DNA of 64,000 nt from Caulobacter sp. X (GTDB taxonomy: Bacteria > Pseudomonadota > Alphaproteobacteria > Caulobacterales > Caulobacteraceae), in assembly GCF_002742635.1 (NCBI RefSeq), contig NZ_PEGF01000001.1, positions 1,798,001-1,862,000 of the forward strand, written 5' to 3'. The notes under the pieces are model-generated. The model had not been told where the DNA came from. It did not search any database and saw nothing but the letters and a program-made list of their open reading frames with translations. Position 1 is the first letter of the stretch; each line of letters begins with the position of its first letter. Both the position numbers and the translations under genes were made by a program. This document shows, in pieces, positions 29,263 to 37,726 of the stretch.

Positions 29263-29284
29263 CTGTACATAGCGCCATGTACAG
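29263..29284. promoter_or_regulatory. Inverted repeat between divergent ribA and ribD-like genes
   Basis: CTGTACAT (29263-29270) and ATGTACAG (29277-29284) are perfect 8-bp arms around AGCGCC. The site is in the 186-bp divergent region in an AT-rich stretch, 64 bp before the ribD-like start. It looks like a dimeric operator. No second copy was noticed elsewhere in the region, and no regulator gene lies next to it. Confidence 0.5.
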
Positions 29285-29347
29285 TTTCATCGTCGGTATC
29301 GAGATCGCATCGCTTCAAACCTGAGCCATGGGGAGTGGACGGGGCGA

Positions 29348-29959
29348 ATGGGACGGCCTTTCATCCACGTCAATTTCGCCGCGAGCGACGCTGGCGTTTC
29401 CGGCGAGGCGCTGAGCTATGCCGGAAATATCTCCTGCTCCGCCGACTGGAAGCGCGTCCACACGCTGCGCGAGCGCTATGACGCGATCGCGGTAGGCGTA
29501 AGAACCTGGAACACCGACCAGCCGCGCCTCACCGCCCGGGCCGATCGGCTCGGCCGCGAGCCTCGCCGCCAGCCGCGGCGCGTGATCTTCGCGGGCGCGC
29601 ATCCGTGCGCGGCCCCGCAACCCGGCGCCTCGGTGTTCGTCGTCGGCTCCAGCGCGCCGACCGGGCGGGATGTGGTGACCTTGGCGATGAACGGGCGCGA
29701 TCTGCGCGCGCCGCTGGCTGACCTGCGGGACCACGGGGTGGAGAGCCTGCTTGTCGAAGGCGGGCCGACGCTGCTGCGATCGTTCCTCGACCAGGGCATG
29801 GTCGATCTGATCACCGTGTTCGTGCGGGCCGGCAGCGCCCAGGCGGCGGATCGCGGCGTGCGCGAAAGCCTAGGCCCCCTGCCAGGGAACAGCCGCGTCA
29901 GCGCCTTTGGCGAGGGCTTCCTGCTTGAGGCGGGGCGGATCGAGGCGACGCCGTCATGA
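29348..29959 (+). CDS. RibD C-terminal-type pyrimidine reductase (dihydrofolate reductase fold)
   Basis: This 203-residue stand-alone reductase domain corresponds to the C-terminal half of RibD, with no deaminase domain. Signatures are the FAASDAGVSG start, YDAIAVGVRTWNTDQPRLT (the TVxxDdPxL-like substrate motif) and the C-terminal VESLLVEGGPTLLRSFLDQGMVD. The expected reaction is NADPH-dependent reduction of the ribosyl group of the pyrimidine made by RibA. Beside ribA it could act in a riboflavin-like or azapteridine-like pathway. The next gene overlaps by four bases. Confidence 0.82.
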   Translation: MGRPFIHVNFAASDAGVSGEALSYAGNISCSADWKRVHTLRERYDAIAVGVRTWNTDQPRLTARADRLGREPRRQPRRVIFAGAHPCAAPQPGASVFVVGSSAPTGRDVVTLAMNGRDLRAPLADLRDHGVESLLVEGGPTLLRSFLDQGMVDLITVFVRAGSAQAADRGVRESLGPLPGNSRVSAFGEGFLLEAGRIEATPS

Positions 29960-30720
29960 CCGCGCCGGCCATCCGCTTCGTCATCTTCGCGGCGCCCAGA
30001 ACCGGCAGCAATCTGCTGTGCAGCCTGCTGGGCGCCCATCCAGACATCCTCTGCCACCACGGGCTGTTCAATCCCGCCGGCGTCCACGCGGCGCGAGGTT
30101 GGCCTCGCGGGCCGCTGGGCGACGCGGCGGAGCGCGACCGCGACCCGGTAGCGTTCCTGGAGCGTGTCTGGAGCGCGGCCGGCGACGCGCGGGCGGTCGG
30201 CTTCAAGATGAACCTGGGCGAGAACGACGCGGCGTCGACGGCCCTGCTGCGCGACGCCTCGGTGCGCAAGCTGCTGCTGCGACGCCGCAACCGCGTCCGC
30301 ACCTTTGTCTCGGAAGAGATCGCCGCGCGCACCGGCGTGTGGGAGAGCTACGACCCGCCCATCCAGGTCGGGCTCCCCGTGATCCGCGTGGCGATCGGCG
30401 ACCTCGTGCGCCATGCGGATCGCAACGCCGCCTACTATGCAGGGCTCGAGTCCACCCTGATCGCGACCGGGCAGGACTGGCTCGAGATCGATTATGAAGC
30501 GCTCTCGAACCCCGGCGAACTGCGGCGCGTCCTGGCCTGGCTGGACGTCGGTTCGCGCGCCCCGCTCGCGCCAGCGTCCAGCAAGCGCGCCCCGGACGAT
30601 CTCGGCGCCGTGGTGGCCAATTTCGAAGAGCTCGCCGCGGCGCTGGCGGACACGCCGTTCGCGGCCGAGCTGTTCGAGCGCGACCTGCCCAACCTCCGCT
30701 CTCCGCTCCTCTTGTCCTAG
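29956..30720 (+). CDS. Sulfotransferase (RTGSN/Stf0-like)
   Basis: This 254-residue protein has the 5-prime PAPS phosphosulfate-binding loop APRTGSNLLCSLLGAHPD at 13-30, followed by ILCHHGLFNP. VRKLLLRRRNRVRTFVS matches the 3-prime phosphate segment. These features indicate a sulfotransferase of the Stf0/LPS-sulfotransferase type using PAPS. A related copy (36788-37540) has the same spacing. It sits between the ribD-like and WD40 genes in one operon, so sulfation of a small molecule or glycan made here is likely. Confidence 0.75.
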   Translation: MTAPAIRFVIFAAPRTGSNLLCSLLGAHPDILCHHGLFNPAGVHAARGWPRGPLGDAAERDRDPVAFLERVWSAAGDARAVGFKMNLGENDAASTALLRDASVRKLLLRRRNRVRTFVSEEIAARTGVWESYDPPIQVGLPVIRVAIGDLVRHADRNAAYYAGLESTLIATGQDWLEIDYEALSNPGELRRVLAWLDVGSRAPLAPASSKRAPDDLGAVVANFEELAAALADTPFAAELFERDLPNLRSPLLLS

Positions 30721-30729
30721 GCGCCGCCG

Positions 30730-32592
30730 ATGTTCGATACGCCTCTCGCCCTCGCCTTGGCCCCCGCCGACAGCTTTACGCGCCATCGCGGTCCGGTCAC
30801 CTCGGTCGCCGCTGTCCCCGGGCGCGCGGCGGCCGTCGCGGCCGCCTATGACGGCGCCGTCTCGCTGTTCGATCTCGACGCCGGCGCGGTCGATCTGCTC
30901 GGCTACCACGGGCACCTGGTCAATCACGTCACCGTCAGCGCCGACGGCGGCCTCGCCGCGTCATCGTCGTCGGACTACGACATCCGCATCTGGGATCTGC
31001 GCGAACGCCGCCTGGCGCGGGTGCTGCGCGGGCACAGCGACGACGTCGAGTGCTTCGCCTTCGTCGACGCGGAGACCGGCGTCTCCGCGTCGCGCGACCG
31101 GCGGATCCTCGTCTGGGATCTGACGACCGGCGCGATCCGACGCGTGATCGAGGGCCACGAGAAGGATGTGCTGTCGGTCGCGGTCCATGACGGGCTGATC
31201 CATTCGTCGGGCGACGACATGACGCTCCGCCAATGGGACCTCGCCACCGGCGAGCTGCTTCGCACCTGGGGCCCGTTCGAGACCGAGACCGACACCTGCG
31301 CGATCGACGGGCGCAACCATCGCGTCGTGCTGGGCTGCGACGACGGCGTGATCCGCATCTTCGACAGCCAGAGCGGCGCCTTCGTCGCCGAGATCGCGGC
31401 GCACGGGTCCGGGATCAAGAAGGTGGCGGTCTCGCCCGTCACCGGCGACATCCTGTCCTGCGCCTATGACCAGAAGATCCTGGTCTGGGACGCGCTGAGC
31501 TTCGCTCGCAAGGTGGCGCTCGAGGGGCACGCCGCCAAGTGGGAGCGCTCGTTCGGCTGGTCGCCCGACGGCAAGACGATCGTCGCCGGAACGTTCGATG
31601 GAACGGTGGTGCGGTGGGACGCGGCGTCGGGCGGGCTGATCGCCGAAATCGGCGGCGGGCCCGGCGAGCGCGGCAACGCCTGCTTCAACGACAGCGCGGG
31701 CGCGGCGGACGGCAGCGTCGCCCTGGTCGCCGATGACGGGCTGGTGCGGATGATCCGCTTCACCGACGATGACGCGCGGCTGATCGCCTCCGTCGAGCCG
31801 CCAGGCGGCCGCGTGCTGATGAACGCGGTCGCCCGCGACGAAGACCGCGGCCGCGTCTTCGGAGGCGCCCATGACCACGGGCTCCACATCTTCGCGGGCC
31901 AGGACCTGGAGGCTGTCGGGCGGTTGGCGCTGGGCCAGGGTCCGATCAATTCGATCCGAGTCGCGGCCTGCCCCGGCCACGAAGGCGCCGCGTTTGTCGC
32001 CTGCTACAGCGGCGCGATCGTCCGCGTCTCGCCGGACGGACGGGACGCCCGCGCGCACCCCCTGCACGATGGCGCGGTCAAGGCGTTGCGCCTTCACCCG
32101 CACGCGACCCTGGGCGTGAGCTGCAGCGCCGACGGCGGCCTGCTGTCCTGGACGCTTGACGGCGAGATCATCCACCGTTTCCCGGGCCACACCGCGATCG
32201 TCGACGACGTCGACATCGCTCCCGCGGGCGACCGCATCGCCAGCGCCTCGCGCGATTTCACCCTCAACATCTACGACCTCGCCGACGCGCGGCTGGTCCA
32301 GTCGATCGAGCTGGGGCGGCGCTCGCCCAAGTCGGTGTGCTTCTGGGACGCCGACACGGTGATCGTCGGCGACTACTGGGGCGCGCTGGTGAAGGTCGAT
32401 CTGGCCACCGGCGGCGTCTCGCGCCGGACGATCGCCGCCAACGGGCTGAGCTCGCTGACCCGCTGCGGGCAAGCGCTTGTCGCGACCTCGTACGACGGCG
32501 GCGTCTATCGCGTGTCCGTGCGCGATCTCGAAGTCACGGGGGTCTATCGGGCCATGACCCAGAGACTGGTCCCGGCGGCCGCCGTGAAATGA
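30730..32592 (+). CDS. WD40-repeat beta-propeller protein (ToxC-like by context)
   Basis: This 620-residue protein without signal peptide or membrane segment is built from about a dozen WD40 repeats (for example IRIWDLRERRLARVLRGHSDDVECFAF, VWDLTTGAIRRVIEGHEKDV). This suggests two seven-bladed propellers. WD40 proteins are scaffolds, and they are rare in small-molecule operons. The known case I recall is ToxC in the toxoflavin operon, where it accompanies a GTP cyclohydrolase II-like and a RibD-like protein as here. It begins nine bases after the sulfotransferase gene. Function otherwise unknown. Confidence 0.85.
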   Translation: MFDTPLALALAPADSFTRHRGPVTSVAAVPGRAAAVAAAYDGAVSLFDLDAGAVDLLGYHGHLVNHVTVSADGGLAASSSSDYDIRIWDLRERRLARVLRGHSDDVECFAFVDAETGVSASRDRRILVWDLTTGAIRRVIEGHEKDVLSVAVHDGLIHSSGDDMTLRQWDLATGELLRTWGPFETETDTCAIDGRNHRVVLGCDDGVIRIFDSQSGAFVAEIAAHGSGIKKVAVSPVTGDILSCAYDQKILVWDALSFARKVALEGHAAKWERSFGWSPDGKTIVAGTFDGTVVRWDAASGGLIAEIGGGPGERGNACFNDSAGAADGSVALVADDGLVRMIRFTDDDARLIASVEPPGGRVLMNAVARDEDRGRVFGGAHDHGLHIFAGQDLEAVGRLALGQGPINSIRVAACPGHEGAAFVACYSGAIVRVSPDGRDARAHPLHDGAVKALRLHPHATLGVSCSADGGLLSWTLDGEIIHRFPGHTAIVDDVDIAPAGDRIASASRDFTLNIYDLADARLVQSIELGRRSPKSVCFWDADTVIVGDYWGALVKVDLATGGVSRRTIAANGLSSLTRCGQALVATSYDGGVYRVSVRDLEVTGVYRAMTQRLVPAAAVK

Positions 32593-32632
32593 CAAAGGGC
32601 TGAAGACAAACAACTAAAAGGGAGAGCGCGCG

Positions 32633-34306
32633 ATGGCACGCAAGTCATGGATGATCGCTTTGAGCCTGTCGCTGGCGCTCGCCGGCGCCGGATGCACGGC
32701 GAAAAAGGTTCAAGTCAGCAGCTCCGACAGCGCAGCGCCGTTGTGCGCTTTGAGCGCGTCCGAATTCAGCAGCTGGCAAGCGTCCGGCGGCGGGGGCTTC
32801 GTCGCGCCCAACAGCGCGGGGTCCACGCTGAACACCAGTTGCGGGTTCTTCAAATGGGGCTCGCAGATGTTCCTGTGGCTGACCAGCACGGACTCGACGG
32901 GAACGATGAACATGTTCTCGCCGACGTTCTACACCGCCGTGGAATCGACGGAGACGGGCAGCTTCGAACTGGTCCGCAATCCGGGCGGGACCGTCAACGC
33001 GCTCAAGTCCAATGGGCCCGCGACGATCGTGTTCCGCGCGCGCGTCAACAAGCCGGTCATCCTCAAGACCCACACGCCGGCGCAACTCGCCGCGGCGAGG
33101 GCCGACACCAGCAATCTCAACGATTCGACCGGTCAGGCGGGCGGCGGCGGGGTTCTGGTGCTCGACGGCGCCCCCGTCCCCGTGCCCGGCAAGGCGGGCT
33201 ACGCGACCTATCCGGTGACCTACTACACGATCCAGGTGAACGACGTGTTCGCCGGCCTGCAGGCCAACCAGGCCAAGGTGCCGTATTACAACACGCCCAA
33301 CTCGACCAAGACCTTCCCGACCACGCTGACCGAGGCGCAGCAGGTCCAGACCGCCTCTGGGACAACCTTCGCCGACATCAACCAACTGGCGCTCGAGCTC
33401 AAGAGCAGCTGGGTCGACACCGCCTATCTGACGCCCCAGCAGGCGCAGGGGCTGATCACGATCCAGGGTCAGGTTCCCGCCTTCACGCAGGGCACGGGGC
33501 CCAACGGCGTGCTCACGCTCAGCTGGGACGGCGTGACCACCGCGACGCGCACGCTCGCCCTGGTCGGCATCCATGTGGTCGGCACGGTTCCGGGCCGTCC
33601 GGGCATGGTCTGGTCGACCTTCGAGACCGTGTTCAACTCGCCCGACAACACCTATTCGTACATCAACAGCAACTACAACACGCAGAACAACAGCTGCCCG
33701 ACCGGCGCCAACTGCCTGTCGACCGTGGCGTTCAGCACCAGCAACAGCACCCCGACGATCTTCTATAACGGCCAGGCGGGGACCTCGACGCTGCCGACCT
33801 CGATCGTGACCACGGCGACGTCGAGCGACTACAACACCGCGATCAACTCGACGTCGGCCAAGCTCGTGGCGACCAACGTCGTGCGCTACAATCCCTGGGG
33901 CAACCAGCAGCCGGCGACCCCGACGGTGAACGACCCGGTGATCCAGAACAACACCATGCTGCTCTCGCTGATGCAGACGCTGAATCCGCAGCTCAAGTCG
34001 ACGGGCGGTCGGGGCCTGACGCTCGCCAACTATTTCCAGTCGGCCTCGGTGTGGAGCAACAATCTGATCCCCAACCAGACCGGCGCCCAGCAGTTCGGCT
34101 CGCTGTTCGCGGCGAACACGACCATGGAGACGTTCCAGCAGGTCTCGCCGAACAATAGCGATCCCAACGCCACCGCGAACAACTGCTTCAGCTGTCACAG
34201 CATCGCCGCCAACAAGCCCATGTCGCCGCCCTCGGCGGGGACCGGGGTCAGCCACGTCTTCCCGAACGTGACGTCATCGACGGCCTCGAAGCCGGCGAAG
34301 AAGTAG
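32633..34306 (+). CDS. Secreted lipoprotein with single C-terminal c-type haem motif
   Basis: This 557-residue protein has a signal peptide with a lipobox-like LAGAGC (Cys21). The large Thr/Ser/Asn-rich middle is predicted to be beta. One CxxCH haem site is near the end (NNCFSCHS, Cys518, Cys521, His522). It is therefore probably a periplasmic-facing or surface monohaem lipoprotein. I do not recognise the large domain. The protein at 40820-42568 shares the layout, with the haem site at the same residue number, and WSTFETVF here corresponds to FATFEQVD there. GGGAG lies upstream of the ATG. It is the last gene of the rightward operon. Confidence 0.7.
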   Translation: MARKSWMIALSLSLALAGAGCTAKKVQVSSSDSAAPLCALSASEFSSWQASGGGGFVAPNSAGSTLNTSCGFFKWGSQMFLWLTSTDSTGTMNMFSPTFYTAVESTETGSFELVRNPGGTVNALKSNGPATIVFRARVNKPVILKTHTPAQLAAARADTSNLNDSTGQAGGGGVLVLDGAPVPVPGKAGYATYPVTYYTIQVNDVFAGLQANQAKVPYYNTPNSTKTFPTTLTEAQQVQTASGTTFADINQLALELKSSWVDTAYLTPQQAQGLITIQGQVPAFTQGTGPNGVLTLSWDGVTTATRTLALVGIHVVGTVPGRPGMVWSTFETVFNSPDNTYSYINSNYNTQNNSCPTGANCLSTVAFSTSNSTPTIFYNGQAGTSTLPTSIVTTATSSDYNTAINSTSAKLVATNVVRYNPWGNQQPATPTVNDPVIQNNTMLLSLMQTLNPQLKSTGGRGLTLANYFQSASVWSNNLIPNQTGAQQFGSLFAANTTMETFQQVSPNNSDPNATANNCFSCHSIAANKPMSPPSAGTGVSHVFPNVTSSTASKPAKK

Positions 34307-34316
34307 GACTAGGATA

Positions 34317-34348
34317 TTGCCCCCTCCCCGCCCGCGGGGAGGGGGCAA
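34317..34348. terminator. Bidirectional terminator
   Basis: TTGCCCCCTCCCCG (34317-34330) and its exact complement (34335-34348) form a 14-bp perfect stem with loop CCCG. It lies between two convergent genes, so it can end both transcripts. Confidence 0.8.
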
Positions 34349-34351
34349 CTT

Positions 34352-35578
34352 CTAGAAGCGGATCGCTTGGCGGTGGAAGGCTCGCGCGCTCAGCGGGTCG
34401 CCGCCCTCGGCGACATAGCGGGCGCGATACTCGCCCGCGGTGATCGCATTGACGCTGCTGTTGCTGTGATCCGATCCGTACAGGAAGACGCTCGGCGCCC
34501 GCTCGGCCAGCGCCTCGATCCAGTCCGCGTAGATCCGGCGCTTTTCCTCCAGGCTGTGATGCGCGGCGCTGTAGATCGTCGAGAAGGCGTTGCTCCACCA
34601 GATCACGCCGCCCGGCGCATCCTCGATCCGCGCGATCAGCGCATCCGGCTCCAGGATGTTGCACGCCAGGTACTCGTGGCCGATCGCCTGGAACGCACGC
34701 CAATGCTCGGCGAAAGCCGCCTCGCCGCCCCAGCGCGCCAGCTCGGCCGCCCACAGGCGTTCGAGTTCGCGCCAGTCCATGTTCTCGGGCGTGGCGCCGG
34801 GCCAGAGATAGTAGTGGGTGCTCCCGCCGCGCTCGAACAGCGCGCGCAGATAGCGCGGATAGTCCCGACCGTCCCATTCGCTGTTGAGCTTGCGCCGGAA
34901 GTCCAGCGCGTCGGCGCTGTAGTCGAAGAACACCACGCGACTGTCCGCGCCCATGCCGTGCGTCGCCAGGATGCGGTTGGGCTTGAGGCCGGCGGCGACG
35001 CAATAGAGCGTCGAGACTGGTCCGGCGAAACCCGGCGGGGGCTCGGCGACGTCGTCATAGGATTCATAGTTGAGCACGAAGACGCCGCGTCCCGCCTTGT
35101 CGCACATCTCGTCAAGGAACGCCTCGAAGGGCGCGGCGGCGGAAAGATCGGCGCCCAGATCGATCAGATGCCCTTCAAGCGCGGGTCCGAACGGCGCGAG
35201 CTGCCCCAGTCTGGGCTCGCCCGCGCGCGACCACGCCGCCAGGTCGACCAGCACGCAGCGGCCGGCGACGCCCGCGAAGATGAAATCATGCGCGCCGACC
35301 CATGGCTCGAGCGCCTCGAAGAAGCCGCGCGCCTTGCCGCCGTCAGGGCCCGCATGCTCGGCGACGATGTGGCCATAGCCCTGGATCAGGCAGTAGCGAC
35401 GCCCGGTCGCCTGTGCGCGCCTGAGGATGCGCGCGACATCGGGCTCCTCGATGATCTCGCCGAAATAGTGCCAGCGCAGCCAGGCGACGCTGAGGTCACG
35501 CGCGCGCCCCGTCGCCGTCCCCGCGCCGGCCTCGGCGCGGTCCCCCAGCAATCCACAGACGATATCGAGCACGCTCAT
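34352..35578 (-). CDS. Unrecognised 408-residue protein
   Basis: I cannot place this protein in a family. It is soluble, without signal peptide, and rich in aromatic residues. A short N-terminal helical part is followed by RRYCLIQGYGHIV, HDFIFAGVAGRCVLVDLAAW, and a Rossmann-like RILATHGMGADSRVVFFDYSADALDFRRKL with WDGRDYPRYL. The last segment has the look of a nucleotide- or SAM-binding strand-loop-helix, so a methyltransferase-like fold is possible. It is transcribed leftwards, between the haem lipoprotein and a glycosyltransferase. Confidence 0.7.
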   Translation of the reverse strand: MSVLDIVCGLLGDRAEAGAGTATGRARDLSVAWLRWHYFGEIIEEPDVARILRRAQATGRRYCLIQGYGHIVAEHAGPDGGKARGFFEALEPWVGAHDFIFAGVAGRCVLVDLAAWSRAGEPRLGQLAPFGPALEGHLIDLGADLSAAAPFEAFLDEMCDKAGRGVFVLNYESYDDVAEPPPGFAGPVSTLYCVAAGLKPNRILATHGMGADSRVVFFDYSADALDFRRKLNSEWDGRDYPRYLRALFERGGSTHYYLWPGATPENMDWRELERLWAAELARWGGEAAFAEHWRAFQAIGHEYLACNILEPDALIARIEDAPGGVIWWSNAFSTIYSAAHHSLEEKRRIYADWIEALAERAPSVFLYGSDHSNSSVNAITAGEYRARYVAEGGDPLSARAFHRQAIRF

Positions 35579-35691
35579 CTCCCCTGCCGACGCGAAAACC
35601 TATTCCGCGAGAGTGGTGAGGTCCACAGGCGTCAACCAAGAATTGAGCGCCGTCTTGACGGCGGATCGCGCCACGGCGCCTTATCGCGACG

Positions 35692-36846
35692 ATGGCCACG
35701 CGAGTGCTTCTTCTTCAGGACGCCGCCCATCTGCCGTCGTTCGGCGGAGGCAACAAGGCGAACCGGCTGCTGCTCGAGGCGCTGGCGGCGCGCGGATTCG
35801 ACTGCCGGATGGTCTCGCGCGCGCCGGGCGATCGCGGGGCGCTCTCCCATGAATTCGGGGCGCGGGGACTGGCGGCGCGAGGCGTGTCGGTCGAGGCCGA
35901 CGGCGGCTATCGCTTTCGCGGCGTGGGCGTCACGCCGATGGACTTCGCCGCGCCCGACGCCGGCGCCCGCCTCGCCGCACTGGTCGCTGATTTCGATCCT
36001 GACTGGATCCTCGCCTCGGACGACCGCCCCGCCCTGTTCCTCGGCGCCGGGCTCCGCCACGCGCCCGAGCGCACCATCGCCCTGGTCCACACCCACTACC
36101 ACCTGCCCTTCGGTCCCGAGGCCGAGCGGCCGGATCCCGTCCGGCATGACCAACTCAGGCGCGCGCGGAGTGTCGTCGCCGTGAGCGAATACAGCCGCGG
36201 CTATCTGCGCGAATGGGGCGGGATCGAGTCCAAGCTGCTGCGCTTTCCCGTGTTCGGCTCCAGCTCGTTCGCGCCGCCAGCGCCGCCCGGCGGCTTCGTC
36301 GCGATGATCAATCCCTGCCACGCCAAGGGGCTGCCGATCTTTCTGGCGCTCGCCGAACGCTTCCCCGAAACGCCCTTCGCCGCGGCGCCCACCTGGGGCG
36401 CGGACGCCGCGGTGCTTGAGGCGCTGACGCGGCTGCCCAACATGACGATCCTCGATCCCGCCGACGACATCGGCGCGCTGCTGGCGCGCGTGCGTGTTCT
36501 CTTGGCGCCGTCCATGACGCCCGAGACGTTCGGCTACGTCGCGATCGACGCGATGCTGCGCGGCGTCCCGGTGCTCGCCGGCGATCTTGGCGGGCAGCCC
36601 GAGGCAAAGCTGGGCGTGGATTTCGTGCTGCCCGTCAACGGCGCGATAGAGCCCTGGGCCGAGGCGCTTGAGACACTGCTCGCCGATCCGCAGGCCTGGC
36701 GGCGCCTGTCCGAGCAGTCGCGCGCGGCGGCGCAGCGCTTTCTGCCCGAGACCGACGCGGACCATTTCATCCGCTATCTCGGCGCGCTCAGCGCCCCAAC
36801 GCGTGGAGCTCCGCTTCCAGATCGCCGCCCCGCAGCGCGCGGCTGA
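35692..36846 (+). CDS. Glycosyltransferase family 4-like
   Basis: This 384-residue GT-B protein starts RVLLLQDAAHLPSFGGGNKANRLL, with a glycine-rich acceptor loop. The donor domain contains MTPETFGYVAIDAM, where the second glutamate of the E-x7-E signature is replaced by Asp. This may alter donor preference or activity. Its end overlaps the convergent sulfotransferase gene by 59 bp. It probably adds a sugar to the product of this cluster. Confidence 0.78.
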   Translation: MATRVLLLQDAAHLPSFGGGNKANRLLLEALAARGFDCRMVSRAPGDRGALSHEFGARGLAARGVSVEADGGYRFRGVGVTPMDFAAPDAGARLAALVADFDPDWILASDDRPALFLGAGLRHAPERTIALVHTHYHLPFGPEAERPDPVRHDQLRRARSVVAVSEYSRGYLREWGGIESKLLRFPVFGSSSFAPPAPPGGFVAMINPCHAKGLPIFLALAERFPETPFAAAPTWGADAAVLEALTRLPNMTILDPADDIGALLARVRVLLAPSMTPETFGYVAIDAMLRGVPVLAGDLGGQPEAKLGVDFVLPVNGAIEPWAEALETLLADPQAWRRLSEQSRAAAQRFLPETDADHFIRYLGALSAPTRGAPLPDRRPAARG

Positions 36847-37540
36847 GATCGTCGAAATTCGCCACAGTATCGCGCAGCGACTCCGGGGCCAGCTTCCAGG
36901 TCTGCCCCTCCGGTCGCGCGGGCTCGCCCTCGAGGCCCAGCATCGCGAGCGCCGGGTCTATCCCGCCAGGCGCGAACAGATCCTCGTACCAGAGCTGCGC
37001 GTAGTCCTGCCCCGTCTCCGTCAGCCACGCCTCGGTCTCGCGGTAGAAGCGCTCGTGCAGCGCGATGTTCTCCAGCAACAGGTCGCGATCCACGGTCACC
37101 TTGGGCCGCGGCGCCGGCGCGCCGCGATCGTCGTAGACCACCCATTCGCCCGTCTGACGCGCCAGCAGCAGCGACACGAACGCCTTCACCCGGTTACGGC
37201 GCTTGAGCACAATCTTGCGCACCGACGTGTCGGCGAGCACCGCGCGCCACGCCGGCTCGTGCTGCCACAGGCACAGTTTGAAACCCACGGCCGCGCGCCC
37301 CAGGGGCGTTCGCCAGACGCGCTGAAGAAATTCCTCGGGCTCGCGGTCGCGCTCGTCGATCGCGCCGAGCGTGAAACCGCTTTCCTGGAGATGCCGCGCG
37401 ACGCCGACGACATGCGGATTGAATATCTCGTGGTGGCACAGGATATCCGGGTGCGAGTTGAGCACCGTACACAGATAGTTACTGCCCGTACGCGTGGCGT
37501 GCAGGATAACAAAACGAACCGGGGCCTTGAGTTCCGCCAT
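36788..37540 (-). CDS. Sulfotransferase (RTGSN/Stf0-like), second copy
   Basis: This 250-residue protein carries the PAPS-binding motif HATRTGSNYLCTVLNSHPD at 14-32, then ILCHHEIFNP and VRKIVLKRRNRVKAFVS. It is clearly a paralogue of the protein at 29956-30720 but not a recent duplicate, because the middle differs. Two such enzymes suggest two sulfation steps or two acceptors. It is divergent from the ATP-grasp/GNAT gene across 186 bp in which I found no clear operator. Confidence 0.75.
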   Translation of the reverse strand: MAELKAPVRFVILHATRTGSNYLCTVLNSHPDILCHHEIFNPHVVGVARHLQESGFTLGAIDERDREPEEFLQRVWRTPLGRAAVGFKLCLWQHEPAWRAVLADTSVRKIVLKRRNRVKAFVSLLLARQTGEWVVYDDRGAPAPRPKVTVDRDLLLENIALHERFYRETEAWLTETGQDYAQLWYEDLFAPGGIDPALAMLGLEGEPARPEGQTWKLAPESLRDTVANFDDLSRALRGGDLEAELHALGR

Positions 37541-37726
37541 TCGTCATTCCATTGATAGAGCGCCAGTGGAAGCGTAACTCTTTCACACGGCAATTCTAGT
37601 CCGCGCCCAGACAACAGGACAGAAACCGAGATTTTAATGGCGTCAGACGGGCACTATACTGAGGTCAGCTTCCGACGCGCCGGGCGTACGCGTCGCCGCG
37701 TCGCCGTCCAGGCCCGCTGATCTGGA

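Noticed and set aside
29162-29347. FMN (RFN) riboswitch in the gap next to ribA
   Set aside because: I looked for the conserved RFN core elements and the multi-stem junction and did not find them; only a protein-operator-like inverted repeat is present.
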